Origin: CBDUQN01 sp965369375
Lineage (GTDB): Bacteria > Krumholzibacteriota > Krumholzibacteriia > Krumholzibacteriales > Krumholzibacteriaceae
Assembly (NCBI GenBank): GCA_965369375.1
Contig: CBDUQN010000031.1
Span: 1-31,458 of the forward strand
Reading direction: 5' to 3'
DNA: 31,458 nucleotides
The notes below the pieces were generated by a model, which saw only the letters and a program-made list of their open reading frames with translations, was not told where the DNA came from and did no database searches. Each line of letters opens with the position of its first letter. Position 1 is the stretch's first letter. Shown here in pieces: positions 16,415-24,151 of this stretch. Made by a program: the position numbers and the translations under genes.

Positions 16415-17560
16415 ATGTCACAATTCATGGAAGTGTTGGAGTGGTTTGACCTTACAGGAGAAGAGATCGTCCACAGGATTCCGCCGGAAGGCTCCGCCGA
16501 GATCAAGATGGGCGCCCAGCTCGTGGTGCGTGATAATCAGTCAGCGGTCTTCTTCAAGGACGGCAAAGGGCTCGATATATTTTGCCCCGGCCGCCACACG
16601 CTCACCACGAAGAATCTCCCGATCCTGACAAAGATGCTCGCCCTTCCATGGGGTTACAAGAGCCCCTTCCGGACCGAGGTCTACTTCGTGAACCTGAAAA
16701 CGTTCCTCAACCAGAAGTGGGGAACAAAGGATCCCGTGGCGTTCAAGGACAGCAAGCTCGGCCTGGTGAGGCTGCGCGCATTCGGAATCTACACTCTGAA
16801 AATCACCGAGCCGGTTCTTTTTATCAATACCGTCGTCGGAACGCAGGGCGTATACACGAGTGAAATGATCGGCAACTATCTGAGAGACGTCATTGTCGCC
16901 AGGATCAACGATCTTTTCGGCGAGAAGCTCGATTCCATATTCGAGCTCCCGCAGTTCTACGACGAACTCGCTATCGAGATCAAGGAACGGCTCGTCAACG
17001 ACTTCGAAAAATACGGAATGGAGCTTATCGATTTCTTTATAAATTCGATCACTCCCCCAGCCGAAGTTCAGAAGATGATCGACGAGAGAAGCGGCCTTCA
17101 GGCCGTCGGCGACCTCGACCGCTTTTTCAAGTTCAAAGCCGCCAAGGCGATGGGTGATGCGGCATCGAGCGGCGGCGCGGGAGGCGCAGGCGCGGCTGCC
17201 GCCGGCGGCATGGGCATCGGGGTGGGCGCCGGACTCGGCATGATGATCCCCGGCATGCTCGCCCAGACCATACAGGGCGGAAGTACCACGACCAAGGAAC
17301 AGTTGCAGTGTCCCAAGTGCCACAACGAAGTTGCGCCCGATTCCCGCTTCTGCAAGAACTGCGGCACGCAGCTCGTTGTCATGAACCGGTGCCCCGAGTG
17401 CCAGACCGAGCTTCCCGCGGAGGCAAGGTTCTGCTCCAGCTGCGGGAAGAAGCTCGGTGAAACCCTCAGCTGTCCGCATTGCGACACGAAGCTTCCTCCC
17501 GGAACGAAATTCTGCACGAGCTGCGGGGAGAAAGTGGAAAAAGAGGACGATGCAGGTTAG
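16415..17560 (+). CDS. SPFH/Band-7-like protein with three C-terminal zinc ribbons (YdjI-like)
   Basis: The 381-residue protein has an SPFH-like core (about 25-245; VRDNQSAVFFKDGK, FCPGRHTLTT, GIYTLKITEP, GMELIDFFINSITPP), the variant seen in Bacillus YdjI. A Gly/Ala-rich linker (252-290) follows. Three zinc ribbons then occur at a perfect 27-residue period with CX2CX10CX2C spacing: Cys299/302/313/316, 326/329/340/343 and 353/356/367/370. SPFH proteins form membrane-associated rings or scaffolds. The linker is hydrophobic enough to touch the membrane, but no clear transmembrane helix is present. TGGAGG lies at good spacing before the ATG. It leads a four-gene operon with three more zinc-ribbon proteins, and its stop overlaps the next start by 11 bases. 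Confidence 0.9.
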   Translation: MSQFMEVLEWFDLTGEEIVHRIPPEGSAEIKMGAQLVVRDNQSAVFFKDGKGLDIFCPGRHTLTTKNLPILTKMLALPWGYKSPFRTEVYFVNLKTFLNQKWGTKDPVAFKDSKLGLVRLRAFGIYTLKITEPVLFINTVVGTQGVYTSEMIGNYLRDVIVARINDLFGEKLDSIFELPQFYDELAIEIKERLVNDFEKYGMELIDFFINSITPPAEVQKMIDERSGLQAVGDLDRFFKFKAAKAMGDAASSGGAGGAGAAAAGGMGIGVGAGLGMMIPGMLAQTIQGGSTTTKEQLQCPKCHNEVAPDSRFCKNCGTQLVVMNRCPECQTELPAEARFCSSCGKKLGETLSCPHCDTKLPPGTKFCTSCGEKVEKEDDAG

Positions 17561-18251
17561 ATGTAGCCTCTGCGGCGGGGAAAACAATATCCATCCGGGG
17601 CAGGAGATGCTCTTCTGCTCCTACTGCGGCTCCGCACTCGCGCTGAAAGATAAGGCCGGTCCCGAACATCTGATTCTTCCCCACAAGCGAAACGACAAAT
17701 CGGCTGTGGAAGCGCTCGGCTCCTTTTTCCTGAGCAGAAACAGGGCCCATCCGCGGGAAATGGAAGCGGAATTCTCCTACGTTCCCTACCTGGTGATTGA
17801 GGGCGAAAACGAGCGTACCGTTACGATCCCAGCCCTCAAGAATTCCGTGCTCTTCGATCCGATCCCCTTTCCGCCCGCGGGAAGTTATCGTTTCTTCGAT
17901 GAGAAATTCGCCGAAAACGAGAAGATCCAGAAGATCGAAAAAACCGAGGACGGTGTCCTGCGCATCCTGCACCTCCCCGTCTACCTGGTTCGCTATAAGT
18001 CGGGGAAATGGAGCGGCACCGCGATGGTTATCGGAGAGAGCTGGCAGGTGGTCACCGACGATCTCCCGCCGGAGCGGGCCGTCTCGCTCGATATGCCGCG
18101 CATCCTTGCCGCATTCGGCCTCTTCGTCGTGTTTCTATTCCTCGGCAGAGCCGTTTCGAGCTGGTCGGCACGCCTCTTTCTCCTGTTCGGTGCTTCAGCG
18201 TTCGGTTTCGCCATATTGAGCCTGCGTGACAAGTTGGTGAAGAAGACATGA
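17550..18251 (+). CDS. Zinc-ribbon protein with C-terminal membrane hairpin, SPFH operon gene 2
   Basis: The 233-residue protein starts with a zinc ribbon, CX2CX14CX2C at Cys5/8/23/26. A soluble domain follows with LILPHKRN (41-48), YVPYLVIEGE (78-86) and HLPVYLVRYKSGKW (141-154). Two transmembrane helices (about 185-202 and 207-225) finish it, with a short basic tail. The ATG at 17550 lies inside the end of the SPFH gene, and its 11-base overlap points to coupled translation. The domain order matches the next protein, so the two are probably ancient paralogues. The ribbon must face the cytoplasm, where it could contact the SPFH ribbons. I know no characterised homologue; the closest concept is YdjG. 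Confidence 0.82.
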   Translation: MQVRCSLCGGENNIHPGQEMLFCSYCGSALALKDKAGPEHLILPHKRNDKSAVEALGSFFLSRNRAHPREMEAEFSYVPYLVIEGENERTVTIPALKNSVLFDPIPFPPAGSYRFFDEKFAENEKIQKIEKTEDGVLRILHLPVYLVRYKSGKWSGTAMVIGESWQVVTDDLPPERAVSLDMPRILAAFGLFVVFLFLGRAVSSWSARLFLLFGASAFGFAILSLRDKLVKKT

Positions 18252-19294
18252 GTGACGTGGACATACAGGTCGAAGAATCCGCGATCGGTGCGTCCGGCGC
18301 ATCCGCACCGGCAGAAAAAGCGGATTCTCCATCCGAAACATACGGGGCTACCTGCCCCTCGTGCGGCGGTTCGCTGCGTATTCGCGAGGGAGAGAGAAGC
18401 ATCCGGTGCACGTACTGCGATTCCGCCCTCTACATCGCGAGACCGAAGGGTGTGCGGAGTTTTATGCTGCCTCCGAAGATCTCGGCCGGCAGGGCGCGGA
18501 TGACGGCACTCCGGTATCTCTCCGAACAGACCGGGGGCAGGGTGAAAGGACGCCATGCGTCGATTGTCGATCTGCAGCTCATTCACGTTCCCTTCTGGAG
18601 AATGCACGGCCGCCTGATGGGATGGGTATGCGGGGACAGGATCAATTTAAAGGAAGTCGAGGTCGTCTCGGAAGTCGGCGATGCCCGGCATTCGATCAAG
18701 TCGCTGCAGGAGGAGCGAATTCCCTATGCAAAACTCGTATTCAAAAAGGTCGACTGGAGCACACCCGCCTGCGTGCTCCCGTACCTCGGCATACAGGGCA
18801 TAAGCCTGCGATCCTCGTTTATCAACTGGGATATTTTCGACCATAAAATGAGAACGAAGAACAAGTTCGCTCTCCCCATGAAAAGCGTACAAAACGCGCA
18901 AAAAGACGCGTTCAATTATCTCACAAAGCTTACAACGCCGCACAAGTCGACGGTGCTGGGGAGCAAGTTCCACATGTTCGATCGCAATTTCTCACTCTAC
19001 TACTATCCCGTTTACTTCATCTGCTACCGTCATAACAAGAGAATATACACGATCACGATAGACGCCAACGACGGCCGCATCGCGCGCGGCGATGTGCCGC
19101 GGTTCACCAAGACAAACTACAGGAAGTTATTCTTCGTTCCGGCCGCTTTCGCATTCCTCGCCGGCACGTACCTGCCGCTCGCGTTTATTGCGCTCGTGAT
19201 CGTCTATGCAGCCGACGTATTCAGCAGCGAGGGATTCATTCTCCCGCACCGGTGGCTTCTCGGGCGCCTGAACAAGTGGTTTGGAGGTGAATGA
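18248..19294 (+). CDS. Zinc-ribbon protein with C-terminal membrane segment, SPFH operon gene 3
   Basis: The 348-residue protein has a disordered start (Ala/Ser/Glu-rich, 1-32), then a zinc ribbon with Cys36/39/54/57 at the same CX2CX14CX2C spacing as its neighbours. FMLPPKIS (72-79), HVPFWRMHGRLMGW (113-126) and YYYPVYFICYRHNKR (251-265) follow. IDANDGRI (271-278) resembles the end of PepSY-like domains. A hydrophobic region (about 294-322) probably makes a membrane hairpin. The start overlaps the previous stop as ATGA. Cys39-Gly-Gly and RCTYCDSAL are typical TFIIB-type ribbon features. The function is unknown; a membrane partner of the SPFH protein is inferred. Confidence 0.82.
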   Translation: MSDVDIQVEESAIGASGASAPAEKADSPSETYGATCPSCGGSLRIREGERSIRCTYCDSALYIARPKGVRSFMLPPKISAGRARMTALRYLSEQTGGRVKGRHASIVDLQLIHVPFWRMHGRLMGWVCGDRINLKEVEVVSEVGDARHSIKSLQEERIPYAKLVFKKVDWSTPACVLPYLGIQGISLRSSFINWDIFDHKMRTKNKFALPMKSVQNAQKDAFNYLTKLTTPHKSTVLGSKFHMFDRNFSLYYYPVYFICYRHNKRIYTITIDANDGRIARGDVPRFTKTNYRKLFFVPAAFAFLAGTYLPLAFIALVIVYAADVFSSEGFILPHRWLLGRLNKWFGGE

Positions 19295-19297
19295 GAT

Positions 19298-20122
19298 ATG
19301 GACGACGGATTCATCGTTAAGCCACTGAAATGCAACCACTGCGGGCACCAACTTCCCGTCATGGGACAATTCGTCACCTTTCAATGCACAACCTGCTTCA
19401 ATTACTGGGTATTGACGCCGGAGGGATTGGCCCCGATAACCGTCTACCGGGCGATTCACGATGCAGACATCGAGCAGGAACCCCTCTATCTCCCCTTCTG
19501 GGCAATTGCGGTAGACAGCGATTCGTACCGTAAACAGATGGAAGTGATCACCGGAGAGCTCCAGAAGGTAAGCCAGGCGATCATCAACACTAATATACAA
19601 CTGGAAGACGATCAGATCGAGCGCCTGGCAAGCTGCAATCCCGACCTGGACATAGGACTCATAAAAACATCCATCGTATGCGAGGCGAGCACGACGAAAA
19701 AGATACCGTCGAGCAGCGAGATCAATTACTTGCTGAGCAGGATACGCGGAACGGCGACGTATCTTATTTACGTCCCGGCCTTTCAGTCCCGGAATACCTT
19801 CACGTATCTCAAGGTCGGACGTCTCCTGACGAAACGCCAGCCGTCGTTCAAGATCGAGAAATCGCGCGGTCTCGGGCACCGCATCCTCTGCGCGCTCCAG
19901 GCCGATGAGGCGGTCGCGCTCATGGATTTCATCTTTATCGCCACGCTGCCCGATTCAATCCAGCAGAACGGGGACTTTCTTAAAGATATTCACATAGAAC
20001 CTGACGGCTCCCCGAGACTCATCGAGTTTCCATTCGAGCACCGCGGCACTCATCTCCTGTGCCTCTTGGGCAACTTCACCATCTCCAGGCGTCTCGTCGA
20101 CGGGCTGCCGAGAGTGTATTGA
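19298..20122 (+). CDS. Soluble zinc-ribbon protein, SPFH operon gene 4
   Basis: The 274-residue protein has a zinc ribbon at Cys12/15/30/33, again CX2CX14CX2C. It then carries YLPFWAIAVD (64-73) and later TYLIYVPAFQSR, the same proline-aromatic motifs as genes 2 and 3. It lacks a transmembrane helix, so it is probably cytoplasmic and docks on the others. The middle has a helical, charged stretch (about 75-125). GGAGGTGAATGAGAT at the end of gene 3 provides the ribosome site; the gap is three bases. It is the last gene of the operon. No hydrolase or kinase motif is visible. Confidence 0.8.
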   Translation: MDDGFIVKPLKCNHCGHQLPVMGQFVTFQCTTCFNYWVLTPEGLAPITVYRAIHDADIEQEPLYLPFWAIAVDSDSYRKQMEVITGELQKVSQAIINTNIQLEDDQIERLASCNPDLDIGLIKTSIVCEASTTKKIPSSSEINYLLSRIRGTATYLIYVPAFQSRNTFTYLKVGRLLTKRQPSFKIEKSRGLGHRILCALQADEAVALMDFIFIATLPDSIQQNGDFLKDIHIEPDGSPRLIEFPFEHRGTHLLCLLGNFTISRRLVDGLPRVY

Positions 20123-20242
20123 TTTACAAATCCTTCGATATGAAATTCCCGGAATACGAATTTCTCTCTCGACCGGTCATAACTGACAACGCCGAAGTCC
20201 TCGTGGATCTCGCCCTCCGGCTCCCTCCCACTTTCCCGCCAA

Positions 20243-20257
20243 TGCCCTGAAAGGGCA
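20243..20257. other. Compact hairpin between the SPFH operon and the next gene
   Basis: TGCCCT (20243-20248) pairs perfectly with AGGGCA (20252-20257) around a three-base loop. There is no T-run, so it is at best a weak terminator for the SPFH operon, 120 bases after its last stop. The facing leftward gene ends at 20359. Confidence 0.3.
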
Positions 20258-20358
20258 CCACACATCTTCGCTCTGCCGACTCTGCGCCAGGAGCGTGCAG
20301 GGTATCACAATAATCGCCGGCAGAACGAATCGCAGTCGAGAAATCGTGGAAAATCGCC

Positions 20359-20907
20359 CTAGAACGCGACGCCGACGTTGATCAGCCGGATCGTCGGCAG
20401 TGTCAGGGCGACATCCTCGAGGTCACCGCCGAAGATCCGTACCGCCCCGACACCGAGGCTGACATTGAATCTTCTGCTCTCGCCGAGCAGCCAGCCGTAC
20501 CCGATATCTATGCCGAATCCGTAGAAGTTGCCCGTTCCTCTCTCTTGCTCGTCCTCATCCCAAGCATCTACATAATATAATCCAAAGCGCGCGCCGAAGA
20601 AGAATCCGGCGAAAGCATCATTCTGTGGATAGTACCGGTAGAAACCTGCAAAGCTCTTGAATTCTTCTTTCTCGGTGTCCTCGTCACCGCCGATAGAGAT
20701 GTACGATCCGGCCACTCCAACGGTGCTGTGCGAAGCGATCTTGACTTCCACTTCACCGTTCCACCAGGTGAACATATCAAGGATCGGATTCGTGGAGACA
20801 ACTACCTTTCGTTCCACCTTCCCTTCCTGACCGACCGCCGCGGACGCATTCAACAACATGAAGGCGACAAGCATGCAAGCCAATAACAGTGGCCGCTGGA
20901 TTCTCAT
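20359..20907 (-). CDS. DUF3575-like outer-membrane beta-barrel protein
   Basis: The 182-residue protein has a signal peptide (MRIQRPLLLACMLVAFMLLNASAAVG). VVVSTNPILDMF (residues 34-45) follows and matches the STNPL opening of DUF3575-type barrels. Later strands include VGVAGSYISIGG, FAGFFFGARFGLYY and YGFGIDIGYGWLLG, and the final strand ends in Phe, as barrel-assembly signals do. The start at 20907 has AAAGGAG upstream. It is a single gene with its own promoter, convergent with the SPFH operon. The role is unknown; small barrels of this kind are usually structural or receptor-like. Confidence 0.8.
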   Translation of the reverse strand: MRIQRPLLLACMLVAFMLLNASAAVGQEGKVERKVVVSTNPILDMFTWWNGEVEVKIASHSTVGVAGSYISIGGDEDTEKEEFKSFAGFYRYYPQNDAFAGFFFGARFGLYYVDAWDEDEQERGTGNFYGFGIDIGYGWLLGESRRFNVSLGVGAVRIFGGDLEDVALTLPTIRLINVGVAF

Positions 20908-20968
20908 GACCGCTCCTTTCGTCTGTGCCCCTCGCAGCAAACTCATTCGACCAACGCTAATTGCATAA

Positions 20969-20998
20969 GTTAAACAGGGAAGCGTGGACTCACGTCAA
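20969..20998 (-). promoter_or_regulatory. Candidate promoter for the DUF3575-like barrel
   Basis: On the minus strand TTGACG (20993-20998) and TTTAAC (20969-20974) are 18 bases apart, giving a leader of about 55 bases. The -10 is weak. Confidence 0.35.
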
Positions 20999-21056
20999 GT
21001 GTTTTTTATTCGGAAAACGGTTCCCCGCATGCGGATTCGAAGCAATTTCTTCCCGG

Positions 21057-21085
21057 AAAAAAGGAGTCGGCGCCGCAGGTGCCGA
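21057..21085 (-). terminator. Rho-independent terminator of the RRM-radical SAM operon
   Basis: On the minus strand TCGGCACC and GGCGCCGA (21085-21078 and 21074-21067) form an eight-base stem with one mismatch and a TGC loop, followed four bases later by TTTTTT. It lies 55 bases after the stop at 21140. Confidence 0.75.
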
Positions 21086-21139
21086 GAAGCGCCATGAAGG
21101 GCGACCCGCGGCACGCTTCTTCAGTCCAGATGTAGCTGT

Positions 21140-22549
21140 TTAGTTTTTTCCGATGATGAAATTCCAGAGCAGGAGAGGCAAAGCGTGGAGTGGTTTAAAT
21201 GTTTCCCGCCACAGCTTGGAAGCAATAAATTGCATCATCCCCGGGAATACTCTGTAAACCGTACGCCCATTCTCGAACCCTTTTTTCGGTCTCAGATAAA
21301 AAGACATGTAAGCCCAAAGGAGGTATCTGTTCACCTGGTGGGTTGTCAGGTTATCGAGCTTTATTACCGGGTCGAGGGCGGTGAACATCCCCCAGTTGCG
21401 GGTCAGAAGACGGTTACGCACCTTTTCGTAGAGTTTCGTTCCGGGGTAAGGGGTCAGAATCGAGAATTGAACCTTGACGGGATTGAGGGACTTTGCAAAG
21501 TTGATCGTTTCCATCATCGTACGCTTGGTCTCGTTGGTTGCGCCGAGAATGAAAGCTCCCGTTACCTTTATGCTGTTTTCATTGAGAATCTCCATAGCCC
21601 GCACGGCATCGCAGAGAAGCGCCTTCTTGTTGTATCCATCGAGCACTTCCTGACTGCCGCTCTCGAATCCGAGAAAGGTCCACCTGAATCCACCCTTCGC
21701 CATCGCTCCAACCATCCCGGGATTCTTCACAATGGTATCGACCCTCGACCATGCCTCCCATATGAGGTCCCACCCTTTCGCGTGTATCCGTTCGGCCAGC
21801 CGAACTGCCCGGTCGGGATCCAGCGTGAAGTTGTCTTCGGTAAAACAGAGTGCCCGGTAGCCGTATTTCTTGTAGAGCAACTCCACCTCTTCGAGGATGC
21901 TCTCGACCGATCTCGAACGCCAGCGCACGCCAAAGAACTCCGATGAAGCGCAGAAATCACAATTGAAGGGACAGCCTCTCGACGTCACGAGTGTCGTCAT
22001 CGGGCGGCCGTTCAATTTTTCGTTGTATAGATCGAGGGACAAAAGATCCCGTGCCGGAAAGGGAAGAGAATCCAGATCATCGATGAATGGTATATCGGGG
22101 CTTCTGTCTATATTTCCATTGTTTCGATACGAAACGCCCCTCACATCTTCAAAGGGCAGTTCACGCGATAAAAAACCAACCAGCGAATGGAATGCATATT
22201 CACCTTCGTTGCGCACGACATAGTCCACCACACCGCTCTCGAGAGTCTCCTCGTCCAGAAAACTGACATGAGGACCTCCCGTCACAACGATGGCGCCTTG
22301 TTGTTTGGCCCGACGGGCGATCTCGAGGGAAACGGGATACCGCGCGGTGTCTACCGAGATGCCTACAATATCAAATTCGTTGTATGGATAATTTTTCCAG
22401 TTGTGCTTTCCGACATTGAAATCAACGATCCGCACCCGGTGCTTGTCTATCAATACAGAGGCCAGGTATGCCAGGCTGAGTGGTGGTCTTCTGATACCTA
22501 TATTGTAATACGAAAACCCGGCGGGCGGATTAACCAGTAGGATATTCAT
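21140..22549 (-). CDS. B12-binding-domain radical SAM protein
   Basis: The 469-residue protein has an N-terminal cobalamin-binding-type Rossmann domain (about 1-140; NILLVNPPAG, PPLSLAYLASVL, VTGGPHVSFLDEETL). The radical SAM domain then begins with CX3CX2C at Cys193/197/200 (RGCPFNCDFC), which binds a [4Fe-4S] cluster for S-adenosylmethionine cleavage. The later part holds EDNFTLD and FILGATNE, and the tail is hydrophobic (HALPLLLWNF), suggesting membrane contact. Members methylate or rearrange unactivated carbons in lipids and natural products; the substrate here is not predictable. The ATG at 22549 was chosen because the B12 domain begins there, although its ribosome site is weak. It lies 25 bases after the RRM gene and probably shares its transcript. 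Confidence 0.88.
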   Translation of the reverse strand: MNILLVNPPAGFSYYNIGIRRPPLSLAYLASVLIDKHRVRIVDFNVGKHNWKNYPYNEFDIVGISVDTARYPVSLEIARRAKQQGAIVVTGGPHVSFLDEETLESGVVDYVVRNEGEYAFHSLVGFLSRELPFEDVRGVSYRNNGNIDRSPDIPFIDDLDSLPFPARDLLSLDLYNEKLNGRPMTTLVTSRGCPFNCDFCASSEFFGVRWRSRSVESILEEVELLYKKYGYRALCFTEDNFTLDPDRAVRLAERIHAKGWDLIWEAWSRVDTIVKNPGMVGAMAKGGFRWTFLGFESGSQEVLDGYNKKALLCDAVRAMEILNENSIKVTGAFILGATNETKRTMMETINFAKSLNPVKVQFSILTPYPGTKLYEKVRNRLLTRNWGMFTALDPVIKLDNLTTHQVNRYLLWAYMSFYLRPKKGFENGRTVYRVFPGMMQFIASKLWRETFKPLHALPLLLWNFIIGKN

Positions 22550-22574
22550 TGATGAGCCCGAGCCTTTGTCGATA

Positions 22575-22874
22575 TTAGAAGTGCCTCTGGCCTCCACCTC
22601 CACCTCGTCTTCCTCCACCCCTGCGATTATCGCTTCGTGGGCGAGCCTCGTTGACGGTGAGCGTGCGACCCTTGAAATCCTTCTCATTCAAGCCTTCGAT
22701 GGCGGCTTTGGCTTCGTCATCATTAGGCATTTCCACGAAGCCGAATCCCTTCGACTGATCGGTATATCTGTCCTTGATCGTAACCGCACTGAATACCTGG
22801 CCGAAGGATTCAAATGCTTGCCGAATCTCGTCTTCGGTCACATCATACGGCAAATTACCCACATACAGTTTCAT
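22575..22874 (-). CDS. Single-RRM RNA-binding protein with glycine-rich tail
   Basis: The 99-residue protein is one RNA-recognition motif: RNP2 is LYVGNL (3-8) and RNP1 is KGFGFVEM (42-49). A Gly/Arg-rich tail (85-99) is of the kind seen in cyanobacterial and other bacterial RRM proteins that are often cold-induced. It binds single-stranded RNA and may affect mRNA stability or localisation. AAGGAG lies seven bases before the ATG at 22874. It is first in a two-gene unit with the radical SAM gene. A predicted leader of about 160 bases precedes it, as in cold-shock mRNAs; regulation by temperature is inference. Confidence 0.93.
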   Translation of the reverse strand: MKLYVGNLPYDVTEDEIRQAFESFGQVFSAVTIKDRYTDQSKGFGFVEMPNDDEAKAAIEGLNEKDFKGRTLTVNEARPRSDNRRGGGRRGGGGGQRHF

Positions 22875-23044
22875 AGTGATCTCCTTGTAGCGCCTTGCCG
22901 GTTTTGGATTCACTAAAATACGGCCTTAGGAAGAAAAAGTCATTTAAAGCCTCTGATAGAGATGACGAACGAGGAAAGAATAGCTTATCGTCTTTACGCG
23001 GATTTTAAACAAATTCAATCCTAACTACTTCCTTCGGCAGCTCA

Positions 23045-23072
23045 AGTATACAAAATTGCCTATCGAGTGCAA
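23045..23072 (-). promoter_or_regulatory. Promoter for the RRM gene with long leader
   Basis: On the minus strand TTGCAC (23067-23072) and TATACT (23045-23050) are 16 bases apart, and a TG precedes the -10 as in extended -10 promoters. Transcription would start near 23038, giving a leader of about 160 bases. Confidence 0.45.
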
Positions 23073-23116
23073 GCAATTGTTTATCGGGAGCTGAAATTGG
23101 CTCAGCGCGTTCATAA

Positions 23117-23146
23117 TTGTTTTAGAATAGGCCTAATTGATTATAT
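23117..23146 (+). promoter_or_regulatory. Candidate promoter for the PAP2 phosphatase gene
   Basis: TTGTTT (23117-23122) and TTATAT (23141-23146) are 18 bases apart in an A/T-rich stretch. The start would be near 23153, upstream of the palindrome at 23262. The 22875-23320 interval otherwise holds only the divergent RRM promoter and the palindrome. Confidence 0.35.
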
Positions 23147-23261
23147 TACAACTATTAAAGAATCCCTCTGTTTCCGTTGAAGTCTGTTCTCTCACTCCTT
23201 CGTGGGCCGGGGGATTTCGAATGAAAAAATCCTTGATTCTCACTATTTTGCAGCTCTTGCA

Positions 23262-23288
23262 ATTTTCTCGAGAAAATGGCATTTTCTC
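23262..23288. promoter_or_regulatory. Perfect 16-base palindrome plus repeated half-site upstream of the PAP2 gene
   Basis: ATTTTCTCGAGAAAAT (23262-23277) is a perfect palindrome. After GGC the half-site ATTTTCTC occurs again (23281-23288). It ends 33 bases before the ATG at 23321. It could be an operator for a dimeric repressor or a leader hairpin. Confidence 0.4.
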
Positions 23289-23320
23289 AATACACATTTT
23301 CAAGGACACGGAGAATAAAA

Positions 23321-24094
23321 ATGAGAACGCGGCTCATACCAATAAGCATCCTGATTCTTGCAGCGGTTTTACTTATGCCAAATCCTTGCGACGGCCCCCG
23401 CGCCGCGCAAGAAAAGCCCACCGGCATCGACGAATCGTCTCTCGATATCAGGATTTTCAGATTTATTAACGGTTCGATAGTAAATCCGGCATTCGATTGG
23501 CTCATGCCGTTCGTCACAGAGCTGCGAAGATGGAGGGTTTTTCTCATACTCGTCTGGTGCTGGCTCGTTCTCTTCGGAAAAACAAAGGGGCGCTGGGCGG
23601 CGCTGATGCTCATACCGCTCATTGCCGCCTCGGATCAATTGACCGCCGCCGTTATCAAACCGATCACCGAGCGGCTTCGGCCCTGCGAGGTGCTCGGAAA
23701 CATCCACTTCTGGCACAGCGTGAACGGATGGATATGGACGCCGGCCGATGTGGTGGGAGGTTTCAAAACATCCCACTCGTTTCCGTCGACCCACGCCGCA
23801 AACATCACTTCTTCGATGCTCTTTCTGAGTCTCGTATACAGACGGTGGGTCTATTATGCCTGCCTGCCCATCGCCGTTCTCGTTTCATTCTCGAGGATAT
23901 ACAACGGGGTACACTGGCCATCAGACGTTGTCGTGGGGATCCTCGTCGGCGCCGCTCTCGCCTGGATCGGGTATGCGATCTTCAAACGGGCGTATAGGGA
24001 AAAGAGGGCCGAACAGATACCGTCCGCCCCCGCGGCGGGGCCGGGCGGTGCGCAGATACCTGATACGGAACCGAGCACAGACACGGACACTTGA
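23321..24094 (+). CDS. PAP2-family membrane phosphatase
   Basis: The 257-residue protein starts with a signal or first membrane helix (residues 4-20). It then has about five more helices. The three PAP2 motifs are complete: KX6RP at Lys113-Arg120, PSTH at 155-158 (Thr replaces the usual Gly), and SRX5HX3D at Ser191-Asp202. The family removes phosphate from lipids such as phosphatidate or undecaprenyl pyrophosphate on the outer side of the inner membrane. The ATG at 23321 has CGGAG seven bases upstream. The tail (about 227-257) is Pro/Ala/Asp-rich and ends DTEPSTDTDT, which is part of a frameshifted tandem duplication. A single gene, convergent with the stress protein. Confidence 0.92.
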   Translation: MRTRLIPISILILAAVLLMPNPCDGPRAAQEKPTGIDESSLDIRIFRFINGSIVNPAFDWLMPFVTELRRWRVFLILVWCWLVLFGKTKGRWAALMLIPLIAASDQLTAAVIKPITERLRPCEVLGNIHFWHSVNGWIWTPADVVGGFKTSHSFPSTHAANITSSMLFLSLVYRRWVYYACLPIAVLVSFSRIYNGVHWPSDVVVGILVGAALAWIGYAIFKRAYREKRAEQIPSAPAAGPGGAQIPDTEPSTDTDT

Positions 24095-24122
24095 TACGGA
24101 GCCTATCGGGGACACAGACACC
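24062..24122 (+). repeat. Tandem 30-base duplication across the PAP2 stop codon
   Basis: Copy 1 (24062-24091) encodes DTEPSTDTDT at the end of the PAP2 protein. Copy 2 (24093-24122), shifted by one base, would encode DTEPIGDTDT followed directly by TGA. One extra T at 24091/24092 creates the actual stop and puts copy 2 out of frame. Confidence 0.75.
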
Positions 24123-24151
24123 TGATAACGGGCGAATTCTCCGAAGGATAG

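Noticed and set aside
16541..17587. 348-codon minus-strand frame opposite the SPFH gene
   Set aside because: It runs antisense across the SPFH core and three perfect zinc ribbons and shows no domain of its own.
20140..20250. 36-codon frame after the SPFH operon
   Set aside because: Its third positions look coding, but there is no ribosome site, no family match and it ends inside a hairpin; too weak to list.
23221..23469. 83-codon frame overlapping the start of the PAP2 gene
   Set aside because: It overlaps PAP2 out of frame by about 150 bases and contains the palindrome; only its first residues look like a signal peptide.
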